NCBI GenBank assembly: GCA_019044685.2
Contig: JAGTXX020000012.1
Location: 124,001-188,000 of the forward strand
Source: Nannochloris sp. 'desiccata'
Taxonomy: Eukaryota > Chlorophyta > Trebouxiophyceae > Chlorellales > Chlorellaceae
Direction: 5' to 3'
Length of the DNA stretch: 64,000 nt
Part shown: positions 33,598-43,552 of the stretch, one piece after another
Layout of the letters: every line of letters begins with the position of its first letter
Numbering within the stretch: position 1 is the first letter of the stretch
Program-made: the position numbers and the translations under genes
Notes under the pieces: model-generated
Told to the model about the DNA's origin: nothing
Seen by the model: the letters and a program-made list of their open reading frames with translations, nothing else
Database searches by the model: none

Positions 33598-35520
33598 ATG
33601 CGTGGCATGGAAATGCGCACTGGAGCTTCTATTAGCTCTCGTTCTGTCCATTGTCAGGGACTGGCTTTGCCTTTGCGCAGACCCACCGGTGCACAGACTA
33701 CTCGCTTTAGCCAAAATTCCCGTCAAAGTGAGTATTATGGCTAATACGGAACAATGTATTGGCAGAATGCCTCCAAAAATCCATAACTGGCAAGCTCAAT
33801 TAAGCGCTGCCACAGATGCCGCTTGACATGTCTCTCAACTCAGACCCAATTCTATTTTTTCTCTCACTTTACAGACCTTACTATCCGCTCTCAAGCTGTT
33901 CAAGCACCTACCACCTCTGATGTCGGTAACGTTGTCGACGTAGGACTCAAAGATGTCCCTCTTCGCTCTCTTTTCCCAGATGCACCAGTCCAGAAACCTG
34001 GCGACCCAAAACTCAAAGTTGCTATCGTCGGTTCTGGTCTTGCCGGCCTCTCCACCGCTGTAGAACTTTTGGATCAAGGTTATGAAGTCGAAATTTACGA
34101 GTCTCGTCCTTGGATTGGCGGTAAAGTCGCTTCTTTTCAAGATAAAGATGGCAATCACATTGAAATGGGTCTTCATGTATTTTTCGGATGCTACTTTAAT
34201 TTATTCCGATTAATGGCCAAATGCGGTGTTTTGGAGAATTTATTACTCAAAGACCATACTCATACTTTTTGCAATACTGGAGGGGATGTTCGTGAGCTCG
34301 ATTTCAGGTTCTTTATTGGGGACACTAAAATAGGTGCCCCCTTCCATGGTCTTCGTGCTTTCTTTACCACTCCTCAGCTTTCTACCGCCGATAAGATTGC
34401 CAATTCTCTGGCATTAGGTACCTCTCCTATTGTCAGGTCATTAATTGACCCTGAAGGTGGTATGCAAGATGTCCGCGCGCTCGACAATATCTCCTTCCAA
34501 GACTGGTTCAAATCACACGGCGGCTCTCAACAATCAATTGATCGCATGTGGGACCCTATTGCTTACGCTTTGGGTTTCTTAGACTGTAAAGACATATCAG
34601 CACGCTGTATGTTATCTATCTTCCAGTTTTTCGCTACAAAAACTGATGCTTCTGCGCTCAGAATGTTAAATGGGTCTCCTGCAGACCGCTTGTTGGCACC
34701 CATTGCCGACTACATTAAGGCTCGTGGAGGAAAGATCCACACCCGTTGGGGGTGCAGAGAGGTTATGTATGAAACTGGAGCTGATGGTAAACCCAGTGCT
34801 GTCACGGGGTTGCGTTTGACAAAGGCAGGGGAGGAACAAATTGTTAAAGCCGATGCCTATGTTGCGGCCCTCGATGTACCTGGAGCCAAAAGACTAATCC
34901 CAGAAGCGTGGAGATCTCAACCCTTCTTTGATAATGTATTCAAGCTTGTAGGTGTCCCTGTCATTACCGTACAATTACGGTATGACGGCTGGGTCACCGA
35001 GATGCAAGACCCTAAAGTAGCCAAGCAGCTTAATACAGGCAGAGCATATGGTATTAACAACCTACTTTACTCTGCTGACGCAGATTTCTCTTGTTTTGCT
35101 GATTTGGCGCTCACATCGCCTGTTGATTACTATAAAGAAGGCGAAGGGTCACTTATGCAGTGTGTATTAACCCCTGCAGACCCTTATTTACCCAAGGACA
35201 ACGAGTCAATCGCTGCGGAAGTTGACCGCCAAGTTAAGAAACTATTCCCTTCAGCGAAGAATTTGAATGCTACGTGGCATTCTATTGTGAAAATTGGACA
35301 GAGTTTATACAGAGAAGCACCTGGTATGGATCCATTCCGTCCTGATCAAAGGACACCTATTCCTAATTTCTTTTTAGCAGGTAGTTATACAAAACAAGAT
35401 TATATTGATTCGATGGAGGGAGCTACGTTATCTGGAAGACAGTGTGCGTATAAGTTGTTGGAAGATGGACCGAAAATTGCTGCTACAATCGCTGCTGCCA
35501 AGCAAACTGTGGCGGCGTAG
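33598..35520 (+). CDS. ZDS: Zeta-carotene desaturase, plastid
   Basis: Exons 33598-33727 and 33875-35520 (147-bp intron, phase 1); 591 residues. Exon 1 is a transit peptide ([20 protein letters not shown], Ser/Arg-rich, no acidic patch). The FAD dinucleotide motif is [20 protein letters not shown] near residues 90-110 with the [18 protein letters not shown] ribose-binding end. ZDS-specific segments: [20 protein letters not shown], SRDxx-type domain [11 protein letters not shown] equivalent [36 protein letters not shown] and the C-terminal carotenoid-desaturase signature [20 protein letters not shown]. The enzyme converts zeta-carotene via neurosporene to (pro)lycopene, passing electrons to plastoquinone. 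Length is normal for plant/algal ZDS. TGTAA at 35674-35678. Confidence 0.96.
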
Positions 35521-35816
35521 ACAAATTTCAGGGGGACTGGCGTCGTCTCCTTTCTTAATTTTAAATTTCACAATCTTATAGTGGCCATGTGCGTGCGCAG
35601 GTCTGATTTTATAAATGATGCTTTGTATAAGATGCCTCCAAGGTACCCAATGATACGATAATATATGATTAAATGTAATTTCGATAATAGAAAACTTGAG
35701 CCAAGAGAGAGCGCCCTAAATTAAATCGATTGATGCGGCCAGTTGCCTCTCGGTGGCGAAGTTGAAGGGCTAGGCTCTGGGCCTCCTCCTTATTGTTTGG
35801 AAAAAATATTTTTAGT

Positions 35817-37888
35817 ATGTCTCATGCTCTTGGACGTAAAGGGATGGCATATATGGCCATTGGGGCCTCACAATATGCAGCCCGGAAGTTGTTAATCTCC
35901 ACGGGAGGATCAACAGAGCCATTGTCATCGGGGACAGAGACAGCGTATATCATTACGGCTGTACTTTTGATTCTCGTTGCTGGTTTAGCTGCTGGTCTCA
36001 CTTTGGGCCTGCTGTCTTTGGATAGGTTAGCTTGAGGAACAATTATTGTTGATGACCTTGGGATCGTGGAGCTCTGTTCTGAATCAGAACTTCTGATCTG
36101 CCTTTTTCTGTGCTTTGCAGAGTCGATTTGGAACTCATAAAACGAACTGGAAGTGACCATCAGAAATGGATGGCCTCCAAAGTAGAACCAGTAAGTCAAC
36201 GAACTACCATTGTCGCTTTATTTTTAAATACTCATCTTGATCAGTCCCACCGCCATTTGCAGCTCCTTGTAAATCCACATTGGCTTCTATGTGCTTTACT
36301 CGTATGCAATGCCGGCGCATATGAATCACTTCCCATCTTTCTAGACCGTTTGCTTAATCCTGTAGCTGCCATTCTCATTTCCGTCTCGGCCATTTTAATT
36401 TTCGGTGAGATCTTACCTCAAGCAGTGTGCCGTAAATTTAGCATGCAAATTGGCGCGTATTCTAGCTGGTTGGTCCGAATCATCATGATTATTACTTCCC
36501 CTGTCTCGTGGCCTCTAGGAAAGTGTCTGGATTGGCTATTGGGCTATGAATCTGCCCTATTCCGCCGTGCTGGTAAGTTTATATATAGAGAGAAATTTAT
36601 CCGATCAATATCAAATATTAGATTTTAATAGACAACCTACCAGCTGCGTCTTGTAACTTTCCATAATTATAACCTCCTTTCCCCCCTGTACTGCTCTTTT
36701 ACAGAACTCCGTGAGCTTGTTACTCTCCATGCTGAGCCAGATCATGATGGTGGAGAATCTATGCTCACCGCTGAAGAAGTACAAGTCATCCACGGCGCCC
36801 TCGATATGGCCCATAAAACAGCTGAAACAGCCATGACACCTATGGCAAATGTATATGCACTCGATGCAGATGCAATCTTAGATAGAAAGTTACTGGAAAG
36901 TATTATATCTGCAGGACATAGTCGTATTCCCGTATATGAAGGTGCCGATAAGAGAAATATAATTGGATTAATTTTAGTCAAGCTATTAATTTTACGGGAT
37001 ACGACGAAATCTATACGAATAAGAGATTGCCTATTACGAGAAGTTGATTTCATAGTGGCAGATACACCATTGTATTCTGTTATGGAGCTGTTCAGGCTTA
37101 AAAGAAGGCATATGGCAGTGTTGACACGAAGCGCCGGTGAACTGGACGGGGGTCAAGGCCCTGGTTCTATTACGAGTTATACGAATACCGGTAGATCACT
37201 GTCGCCATTGGAAGCAAGCACTATTACTTCTATGATCGGTATTGGTAGAAAGAAATTAGCGGATCAAGATGATGAACGAGAAAGCAGTGAAGGATTATTA
37301 AACTTACCAACCTATCCACCCCGCCCCCCTTCCTCTGCTCCAACTGGATCAGTTGGAGACGTGATTGGTATTCTCACTTTGGAGGATATCTTTGAAGAGT
37401 TATTAGCTATTGAAATAGCTGATGAGACTGATCAATATATGGACAATGAGAAAACGATCAAAGTACCCCCAATGAAGCCGGACTTGCCTCCAAAACTGAG
37501 TAAATATCTATCCTGGGGTAGAAAGCAAGGTCATGCACACGGCAGTAATATTCAATTGGCTTCTCTTCATGGACAAGGACCGTCGACAAGGACGTCACCT
37601 ACAAAGCAATTGGCTTCAGCAGGAAGCGCTGTAGGTAATAACGATCATAATGCTGCAGTAATTGCCGCTGCCGCAGGTGCTGCGTTTGCTGCGGTAAATC
37701 AGAATAATGCGCATCAAAGAAGAGTTCAGAGTGAGACGAAGTTGGCAAAGGCAGCTTCCGGAGCTGTTCCCGATGCTGATGCTACGAATGTAATGGCACA
37801 CCCTCTGTCACCGTTATTGCCATTGTCGCCTGGTCTTGGTGCCGCCACAACTTTTGATGGGCTTGAGGAGAGAAAAGCGAAGAAATAA
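35817..37888 (+). CDS. CNNM/CorC-type DUF21-CBS membrane protein, copy 1
   Basis: Exons 35817-36025, 36121-36190, 36263-36572 and 36705-37888; 590 residues; introns 95, 72 and 132 bp. The DUF21 membrane domain (about residues 45-205) has ITAVLLILVAGLAAGLTLGL, VDLELIKRTGS, LLVNPHWLLCALLVCNA, FLDRLLNPVAAILISVSAIL and IFGEILPQAVCRKFSMQIGA. Two CBS modules follow (EEVQVIHGALDMAHKTAETA; AGHSRIPVYEGADKRNIIGL; then DTPLYSVMELFRLKRRHMAV and VIGILTLEDIFEELL). The tail is low complexity. Related eukaryotic proteins (CNNM, yeast Mam3) act in Mg2+/metal homeostasis at the plasma or vacuolar membrane. It is a tandem paralogue of the next gene, but all three introns are absent from that copy. Confidence 0.88.
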
Positions 37889-38374
37889 CAAGCCAGTTTA
37901 GTACAGATCGTGCTGTACTTGAAAATGTAGTTTGATTTCATGAGATGCTTCATGTGATATAAATATGCATGTTTGTACGAATATAATAAATAAGAAAGTA
38001 CTTGCCCTCTAATAAAAAGTAAAGCAACAAAGACGTTGATTGGCATTTGCTCAGTTCAAGAGATCTCTTCTAGAAAATTTACTCTTTTATTAGTTCCCAT
38101 ATCATAGTTCACTTTTTTACATTATTTTTCATATTGCTTCCTTATATGTGATAATAGCAACCAACATTTTGGGAATACTGATTGAAGGAATTCCAAAATT
38201 GATGGTGAAGAGTAGAGAGTCAACAAAGGGTGTGAGCAGCTCAAGGCGCCGGCAGCTGACAGTGGGAGGATGACAAGTTCAAGGCAGTGAACAAAACTAA
38301 GATTCAGACCTTGTAACAGCTCAAATTAATATATATATTATATCCAAGATATATACTACACCAATATTAACACC
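37889..38374. other. Intergenic region between CNNM-type paralogues
   Basis: 486 bp between head-to-tail copies. AT-rich with a TATATATTATATCCAAGATA stretch at 38330-38349 just upstream of the second gene, which may serve as its core promoter. No other feature. Confidence 0.4.
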
Positions 38375-40099
38375 ATGTTTGGATTAGGCTATGGGGATCG
38401 GGTGATATGCGGCTCTAATGATGCCCTATTAACTCTAGCCCTCGAACGATATGACGCTGAACAAGCCCTAGACCCACAAGGGCGCATTATATACATTACA
38501 TCGTCTATCCTTCTCGTCCTGATCGGGGGTATCAGCGCAGGATTAACCCTTGGCTTACTCTCATTAAGCCCAATTGATCTTGAATTGATAAAACGAACTG
38601 CTGTTTCTAATAAAGACAGGCGTATGGCTCTTAAAGTAGAGCGCGTAACACGCAACCCACACCAGCTATTAGTGTGCTTACTCGTCGTTAATGCAGCCTG
38701 CATGGAATGTTTGCCATTACTCTTAGATAGACTCCTCAACCCAATAGGGGCCATTATTATCTCGGTGTCAGCAATCTTGATTTTTTCAGAAGTCGTCCCA
38801 CAAGCAATATGCAAGAAGTATGGTCTCCAAATAGGTGCATCTCTTGCATGGTTGGTACATATCATGATGTTCATTACTTGGCCAGTGTCCTATCCTATCG
38901 GGAAATTACTTGATTGGTCTCTAGGCAGCCATGGCAAAGCTTTCTTCCGTCGAGCTGAGCTTAAAGAATTTGTTACCTTGCATGGGGAAGCTCCTGTTGA
39001 AGAAGGAGCTGCTGAGAGTGTATTAACCACTGAAGAGTGTCAAATAATCCACGGTGCGCTTGATATGGCGAATAAAACAGCCGAAACGGCGATGACTCCA
39101 TTAGACAAGGTGTTTTCAATTCCTGCCGATGCTGCCTATGATAGAATTTTACTTCAACAAATCATCGAAGCAGGGCATAGTAGAGTCCCTGTGTACGAAT
39201 CTACTACAGATAATGGTCCTAAAAACATTATAGGATTGATATTAGTTAAAGAATTGCTCATGCATGAGCCGAATGGCTCGTTGAAAATTAAAGAATGCAC
39301 TATTAGACAAGCAGATTTCTTGATGGCCGATACCCCCCTGTATTCTGTGATGCAGTTGTTCCAAATGAAAAGAAGACACATGGCGGTTGTTACTCGAGGA
39401 TGGAATGGAAATACTATTGGTGAGCCTCAAGAGGGGCCTGGGAGGGTAGGAGAGGAGCAGGAAGAAATAGAAGAAGAAGAAGAAAAGTTTGAAAACTTTG
39501 TGGGCAGCAATGAGATGCTTCCAGTAGAATGGAGTAATACCCGAGGAGAAGTGATTGGGATCATCACCTTAGAGGATGTATTAGAGGTAAGAACTCTTCC
39601 TAAGGATGAGAGAGACGTATTAATGACTGTGCCTCTTTATATAAATTATTTTACAATTATATCTCACAATTGCAATTGCCTCTCTCTCGTTTTGGCTACT
39701 TGTGTACAGGAGTTGCTGCAAACTGAATGGCAAGACGAAACCGATCGATTTTTAGATAATAGATATGAAGAACGAGTTGCACCAACACCGAAAAATAGTG
39801 AGTTGCCACCTGGATTGCTTCGGTATGTAGTTGCGGAATGGCATCAGCAGATCCAGCGACGGGAGACGAGCTCGAGGCAAGGGCTGCCTCTTTTGAGTAC
39901 TGTTGCCAGTGCTCCTGCTCTCGTTAGTAGCAGGATTAGTGACAGCGGTGCCGGTAAATCTTTTCGTCGGCAAACACGAGTGCAGCAGCGGCAGCAGCAG
40001 CAGCACCGCCACTTGGCAGGAGCTCCTCCGAATATTTCAAATGAAAGCGGTGAAGGTGGTGGTGTTGATGATGAAAATGTACCTTTATTAGATGTTTAG
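38375..40099 (+). CDS. CNNM/CorC-type DUF21-CBS membrane protein, copy 2
   Basis: Exons 38375-39586 and 39710-40099; 533 residues. The 123-bp intron is inside ITLEDVLE|ELLQTEWQDETD; copy 1 reads ILTLEDIFEELLAIEIADET uninterrupted, confirming the splice. DUF21: SSILLVLIGGISAGLTLGLL, SPIDLELIKRTAVSNKDRRM, NPHQLLVCLLVVNAACMECL, SVSAILIFSEVVPQAICKKY and WPVSYPIGKLLDWSLG. CBS pair: EECQIIHGALDMANKTAETA, AGHSRVPVYES, NIIGLILVKELL and DTPLYSVMQLFQMKRRHMAV. A Glu-rich loop (EEQEEIEEEEEKFENF) interrupts CBS2. The intron is 3n and has no stop, so an unspliced mRNA would be translated with a hydrophobic 41-residue insertion. TGTAA at 40150-40154. Confidence 0.88.
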   Translation: MFGLGYGDRVICGSNDALLTLALERYDAEQALDPQGRIIYITSSILLVLIGGISAGLTLGLLSLSPIDLELIKRTAVSNKDRRMALKVERVTRNPHQLLVCLLVVNAACMECLPLLLDRLLNPIGAIIISVSAILIFSEVVPQAICKKYGLQIGASLAWLVHIMMFITWPVSYPIGKLLDWSLGSHGKAFFRRAELKEFVTLHGEAPVEEGAAESVLTTEECQIIHGALDMANKTAETAMTPLDKVFSIPADAAYDRILLQQIIEAGHSRVPVYESTTDNGPKNIIGLILVKELLMHEPNGSLKIKECTIRQADFLMADTPLYSVMQLFQMKRRHMAVVTRGWNGNTIGEPQEGPGRVGEEQEEIEEEEEKFENFVGSNEMLPVEWSNTRGEVIGIITLEDVLEVRTLPKDERDVLMTVPLYINYFTIISHNCNCLSLVLATCVQELLQTEWQDETDRFLDNRYEERVAPTPKNSELPPGLLRYVVAEWHQQIQRRETSSRQGLPLLSTVASAPALVSSRISDSGAGKSFRRQTRVQQRQQQQHRHLAGAPPNISNESGEGGGVDDENVPLLDV

Positions 40100-40788
40100 A
40101 TTGCGCCGATTTTTCAAACTCTGAGACACCGCTTGTTAGCTGTTTATGATGTAAAGTAGTATTTCTTTTTTCATATATTAGGTGTGTAAACAAGCATTGT
40201 AGCTTTGCTTTTTACGGTGGCATGGCCGAGTCCATTCTATTGTCTAATATTTCCACGTAAAACTGGTATGCTAACTGCTGGTCAGTATGTTGGTACCGCA
40301 TAAAATCGCGGTGCATAGCTATGTGCTCAATGTAAAAGCTGCGCGGCGCATATCCAGATGTGGATTCTAGAAAACGCTTTTGAATTCCTATATGAAGTCC
40401 GAGGCCTGTATTATGAAGCCCTCGACCCTCTTGCCCGCTGCGTCTGACAGGGGATTGGTCTGGGAACGTTCCTACAGTTCAGAAAGTGGAAGGCAGGACA
40501 AATGATACCATATTTCGATGAAGATAAAAGAAAAGAGTATGCTTAATTTAACTTTATAAGCTTCCCGTAAGCTAAACTATTACTGAACGTCTCAGAAACC
40601 TCTGAGTAATCCTGCCACAATTAATTCGGCGGCGGTGCACGTGACACTTTTTACAACTTTCATGTGTTTTATATCATTCATTCAAAAATTTGGCCATTCA
40701 GTATAGTGATAAATTTAACTCGTTGCATTCAACAAAACCAGAGACAAAAGTCATCTTCTTAAGTTTTAAAATTTAAGAATTCTTGTTT
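40100..40788. other. Convergent intergenic region, 689 bp
   Basis: Between 3' ends of CNNM copy 2 and the DUF3181 gene. TGTAA at 40150-40154 (plus) and TTACA at 40651-40655 (minus-strand signal, 134 nt past the stop at 40789). A TGGCCGAGT string near 40223 recalls a tRNA A box but no B box or cloverleaf follows. Confidence 0.5.
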
Positions 40789-41328
40789 CTACATATCTCG
40801 AGCATACTTTTCACAAATCTCCGCTAAATCTTGTACACCGCTTGAAGGCATCACATCTGCCAATGGCAACGTAGATTTCCCTTGTCCTAACTTCACAGGC
40901 ACTTGAGACATCAAACTATCAAGCATAGATTGACTAAAACCTTGGCCTTGAATAGTAGACCCCAATTTTTCTGCCAAGGCATCGGCCACTGTCGCTGCAG
41001 CTCCTGGTGCGATTTTCACATCTTTAAGGTACAAATGCCATCCCTGAACATCAATATAGCATTGATCGCCAATTTTGGATGATAATTCTTCATATGGGCT
41101 GCGCGAGCCTTTGGTTTTAGCGACAAATCCGGCCAGATCGAGCCATGAAGAGACAGCGTCATCACCCACGCCAGCTGGAACGATGATGCTTTTGTTGCTA
41201 CTGCGTTTTTGTTGTTTATAACTAAGTTGATGGACACATGGTGTGATTTGAGAGCGAGATGATGATGTTCTGGTGTATGTAAGGTGTATGCGAGAGCACA
41301 GCACTGGTGCAGAGCAGAAGCAAGCCAT
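40789..41328 (-). CDS. DUF3181-family plastid protein
   Basis: 179 residues, no intron. Residues 1-55 are Ser/Thr/Arg-rich and lack acidic residues, like a transit peptide. The remaining part contains LSSKIGDQCYIDVQGWHLYL followed by KDVKIAPGA, LAEKLGS and the conserved SQVPVKLGQGKSTLPLADVM. From memory this fits cyanobacterial DUF3181 (IY.D...WHLYL.DA ... VPV.LGGG...IPL.DL.P). Function is unknown; the family is conserved in cyanobacteria and plastid-bearing eukaryotes. It is divergent from the SelU-like gene (228 bp between starts). Confidence 0.65.
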   Translation of the reverse strand: MACFCSAPVLCSRIHLTYTRTSSSRSQITPCVHQLSYKQQKRSSNKSIIVPAGVGDDAVSSWLDLAGFVAKTKGSRSPYEELSSKIGDQCYIDVQGWHLYLKDVKIAPGAAATVADALAEKLGSTIQGQGFSQSMLDSLMSQVPVKLGQGKSTLPLADVMPSSGVQDLAEICEKYARDM

Positions 41329-41556
41329 GTTGTAGATGTGATCTTTGATCAGATGATAAAAGAAGCGACTAGGAGCTAGTTGATCCAGGAAAGTATTAAA
41401 ATGGAATTATTCACTAATGTTAGTGAACCGACGAAATCAAAAGGTTTTGAACACTTTGTAAACTTGAAGCTCCCATGCATGGCCAACTCTTTAGACGGCA
41501 TTTTCCGACTACAAGCTGGTTATTAATAAATAATTCATTTCCAGCGCATTGCTCCA

Positions 41557-42333
41557 ATGTTCTGCAAGGCATTGCCTGGCACCGTGGTCGCGAAGACCCT
41601 GGTCAGCAGGTCCCACTCTGCAATTGTAAATACCACCAGACAATCGAGAATTTCTAAACTTAGTGTCCGTGCATTTACCTTTGACAGCAGCAACCCATCT
41701 ACTTCTCCTGCCGATATTGAAGACTCTGCATACCCAGCATTACAAGCAGTCTCTGGCGTCTCTCTGGTTTCTTCTCAACAAAATGTCACGATCACCGACT
41801 TGTGGCAACCCAACCAACCGTGTGTCCTTGCTTTAGGTAGATCAATGGGATGACCTTTCTGCTGGGCGCTGGCACAGCAACTCCAATCGGAGGTCCGCCC
41901 AGCGCTCGATGCAGCAGGTGTGCAGATGTTATTGCTGTCCATCGGCACAAAAGAAAGAGGTCTTGAGTTTTGTGAAAGAACGGGTTTTGATTCTTCTCGA
42001 TTATTGGCAGACCCCGAGAGCAACAGCTACGCTCCTTTAGGTATGAAGAAGGGCGTGAAAGAAACATTTTTCAGTAAAGAAACACCCAATGCTATTTGGG
42101 AGGATATGAAGACTGGGAGGATTGAAACTCTGAAAGGTGTCATGAAGGTCTGGATCAAACAAAAATTATGGATCCCGCCTCAGCAAGATCAAGCTTTCCA
42201 GCAAGGTGGCGTTGTAATATTTGATGGAGAGAAGGTAGTGTGGGTCTGGAGAGATCCTGCTACTGGAGCACATGCGGATTTAAAGGAAGTTGTGAGAGTA
42301 GCAACGGCCTTGGCATCAGTAAAGAGCTCTTAA
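41557..42333 (+). CDS. SELENOU: SelU/PRXL2-type peroxiredoxin-like selenoprotein (UGA = Sec)
   Basis: A single open frame of 259 codons interrupted only by TGA at 41851-41853 (codon 99). Both sides are in the same frame and belong to one AhpC/TSA_2 (PF13911-type) domain: TITDLWQPNQPCVLALGRSM, then G-U-P-F-C, WALAQQLQSEVRPALDAAGV, QMLLLSIGTKERGLEFCERT, FDSSRLLADPESNSYAPLG and QGGVVIFDGEKVVWVWRDPA. In Cys homologues this position is the catalytic Cys of GCP.C, so the UGA falls exactly where SelU proteins use selenocysteine (UxxC, U99/C102). The only way to splice out the TGA (GT 41836 to AG 41876, 41 nt) breaks the frame and deletes the motif. N-terminal ~45 residues look like a transit peptide. 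A SECIS-like hairpin lies in the 3' UTR at 42404-42476. Confidence 0.85.
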
Positions 42334-42692
42334 AAGAGAGAGAATCGACCGCTGTGGTTGTTTTCTTTGTTTCTTACCTTTTCTTCGTCCTGTTAAAAAT
42401 TAAGGATTTTCATTATGACGCCTGAATTGCCGACACTGCGTATTAAGCAGAGGGTTTAGGCCGACGCCTGAAAGCCAAAATTTTGATGAGAAGAAGAAGA
42501 AGAAGAGAGGCAGAGGAAGAAGATTAACAGCGGTTGCAGCTGCCTCAGACAGGCTGTGGCGCCTAAGAGAACCTTTATGGAAAAGACACCTCAAACCTAC
42601 AATGTTGTTTGAATTTGAATTTGAAACATAAACAAAACTTAATCCTTAGTAGTAAAACCCTTTGTTTCGTTTAATTGTAAAGTTGTCTTACG
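42334..42692. other. 3' UTR of SelU-like gene and upstream region of HAD gene
   Basis: 359 bp. Contains the SECIS candidate (42404-42476), a GAGGCAG/CTGCCTC inverted repeat (about 42507-42552), and TGTAA at 42676-42680, so a transcript using that poly(A) site would include the SECIS candidate. Confidence 0.5.
42404..42476 (+). promoter_or_regulatory. Candidate eukaryotic SECIS element
   Basis: Paired by hand. Helix I: 42404-42412 with 42469-42476 (8 bp, one bulged A). Internal loop, then the quartet strands ATGAC (42415-42419) and CGAC (42462-42465), giving tandem G.A/A.G pairs. Helix II: GCCTGAATT (42420-42428) with GGTTTAGGC (42453-42461), 9 bp including three G-U. An apical bulge GCCGACA contains CC about 11-12 nt after ATGA, then a mini-helix CTGC (42436-42439)/GCAG (42447-42450), as in form-2 SECIS. 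The usual apical AA would be CC, a variant known from some animal SECIS elements. It lies 70 nt past the stop codon. Confidence 0.5.
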
Positions 42693-43552
42693 ATGAACTC
42701 GATTAAAGCTTTAGTAATTGATGTCAACGGTACGCTCTTCAACCCGATTTCTGCTACTTCCGACGTATTTAAAGACCTTGGAATAGATCCAAATTCAGTA
42801 CAGGTGCGGCATTTACTAAAAAAGTTCTCTTCTCAGTCTGAGTAAAATTTTCATCTGCATCGTGAGATCCCGTCGATGACTGATTTTTGGTAATCTTTTT
42901 TTGTTTCCTGAAGCTCTGGTTTGCCGAGTTGATGCGTGATGCATTCGCAGCACAGCTTGCAGGAGTCTTTGCACCTTTTAAAGACTATGCCGGACATCAC
43001 CTAGCTCGCAGAATACCAGAGAGTGATCATGGTGCAACCACCACTTCAGAAGAGGCCGCAGCAAAATTAGTCCAAGCTTGGACTTGCTTTGCTGAACCTT
43101 ATCCCGATATTTCCAGCGGAATTACACAACTCCAAATGGCCGGAATGAAAATTGCTGTGCTTACCAATGGATCTGTCAAAATTGCAACGGCTGTACTAAA
43201 AAAAGCAGGCCTTCTCTCAGAAGAAGAACACAACAAATCCACAGCCGTTGGCGAAATTGCTACGACAAACCCGAACAACAATATTGCTATATTTGATATA
43301 AATGAAACGTTAGCCTGGAAACCCGCGAAAGAATCATACCATTTTGTATGCAATGCCCTAGCTCTTCCTCCGAGCAACGTACTAATGGTCGCAAGTCACC
43401 CTTGGGACTGTCACGGCGCCTTGCAAGCGGGCATGAAGGCAGCATATGTTCAACGAGATCCTCGTGACCCGTATCCTGAGTTCTTGGATCAACCGCAGAT
43501 ACGAGTTACCGATTTTAAAGAGCTTGCAGAGACCTTGCTTCAGCTTGGATAA
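42693..43552 (+). CDS. HAD-superfamily hydrolase, 2-haloacid dehalogenase-like
   Basis: Exons 42693-42803 and 42914-43552 (110-bp intron, phase 0); 249 residues. Motif I near the start is IDVNGTLFNP instead of the usual D.DGTL or D.YGTL; the nucleophile Asp10 is present and the second acidic position of motif I is Asn. The cap begins LWFAELMRDAFAAQLAGVFA, typical of type II haloacid dehalogenases. Motif II is VLTNGS, and the C-terminal part has DINETLAWKPAKESYHFVCN (Lys of motif III) and MVASHPWDCHGALQAGMKAA, matching the VAAH.WD..GA...G dehalogenase consensus. No clear targeting peptide. Substrate unknown; the family name does not prove dehalogenation. Confidence 0.8.

Noticed and set aside
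40215..40300. Possible tRNA gene from a TGGCCGAGT A-box-like string
   Set aside because: No GGTTCGA-type B box, no acceptor or anticodon stem pairing could be found downstream.
41836..41876. 41-nt GT...AG segment that would splice out the TGA of the SelU-like gene
   Set aside because: 41 nt is not a multiple of three, so the rest of the domain would be out of frame, and the conserved PFC redox motif would be lost. Sec recoding explains the data better.
42500..42560. GAGGCAG/CTGCCTC inverted repeat as an alternative SECIS
   Set aside because: No ATGA/GA quartet at the base of the stem; the 42404-42476 structure fits far better.
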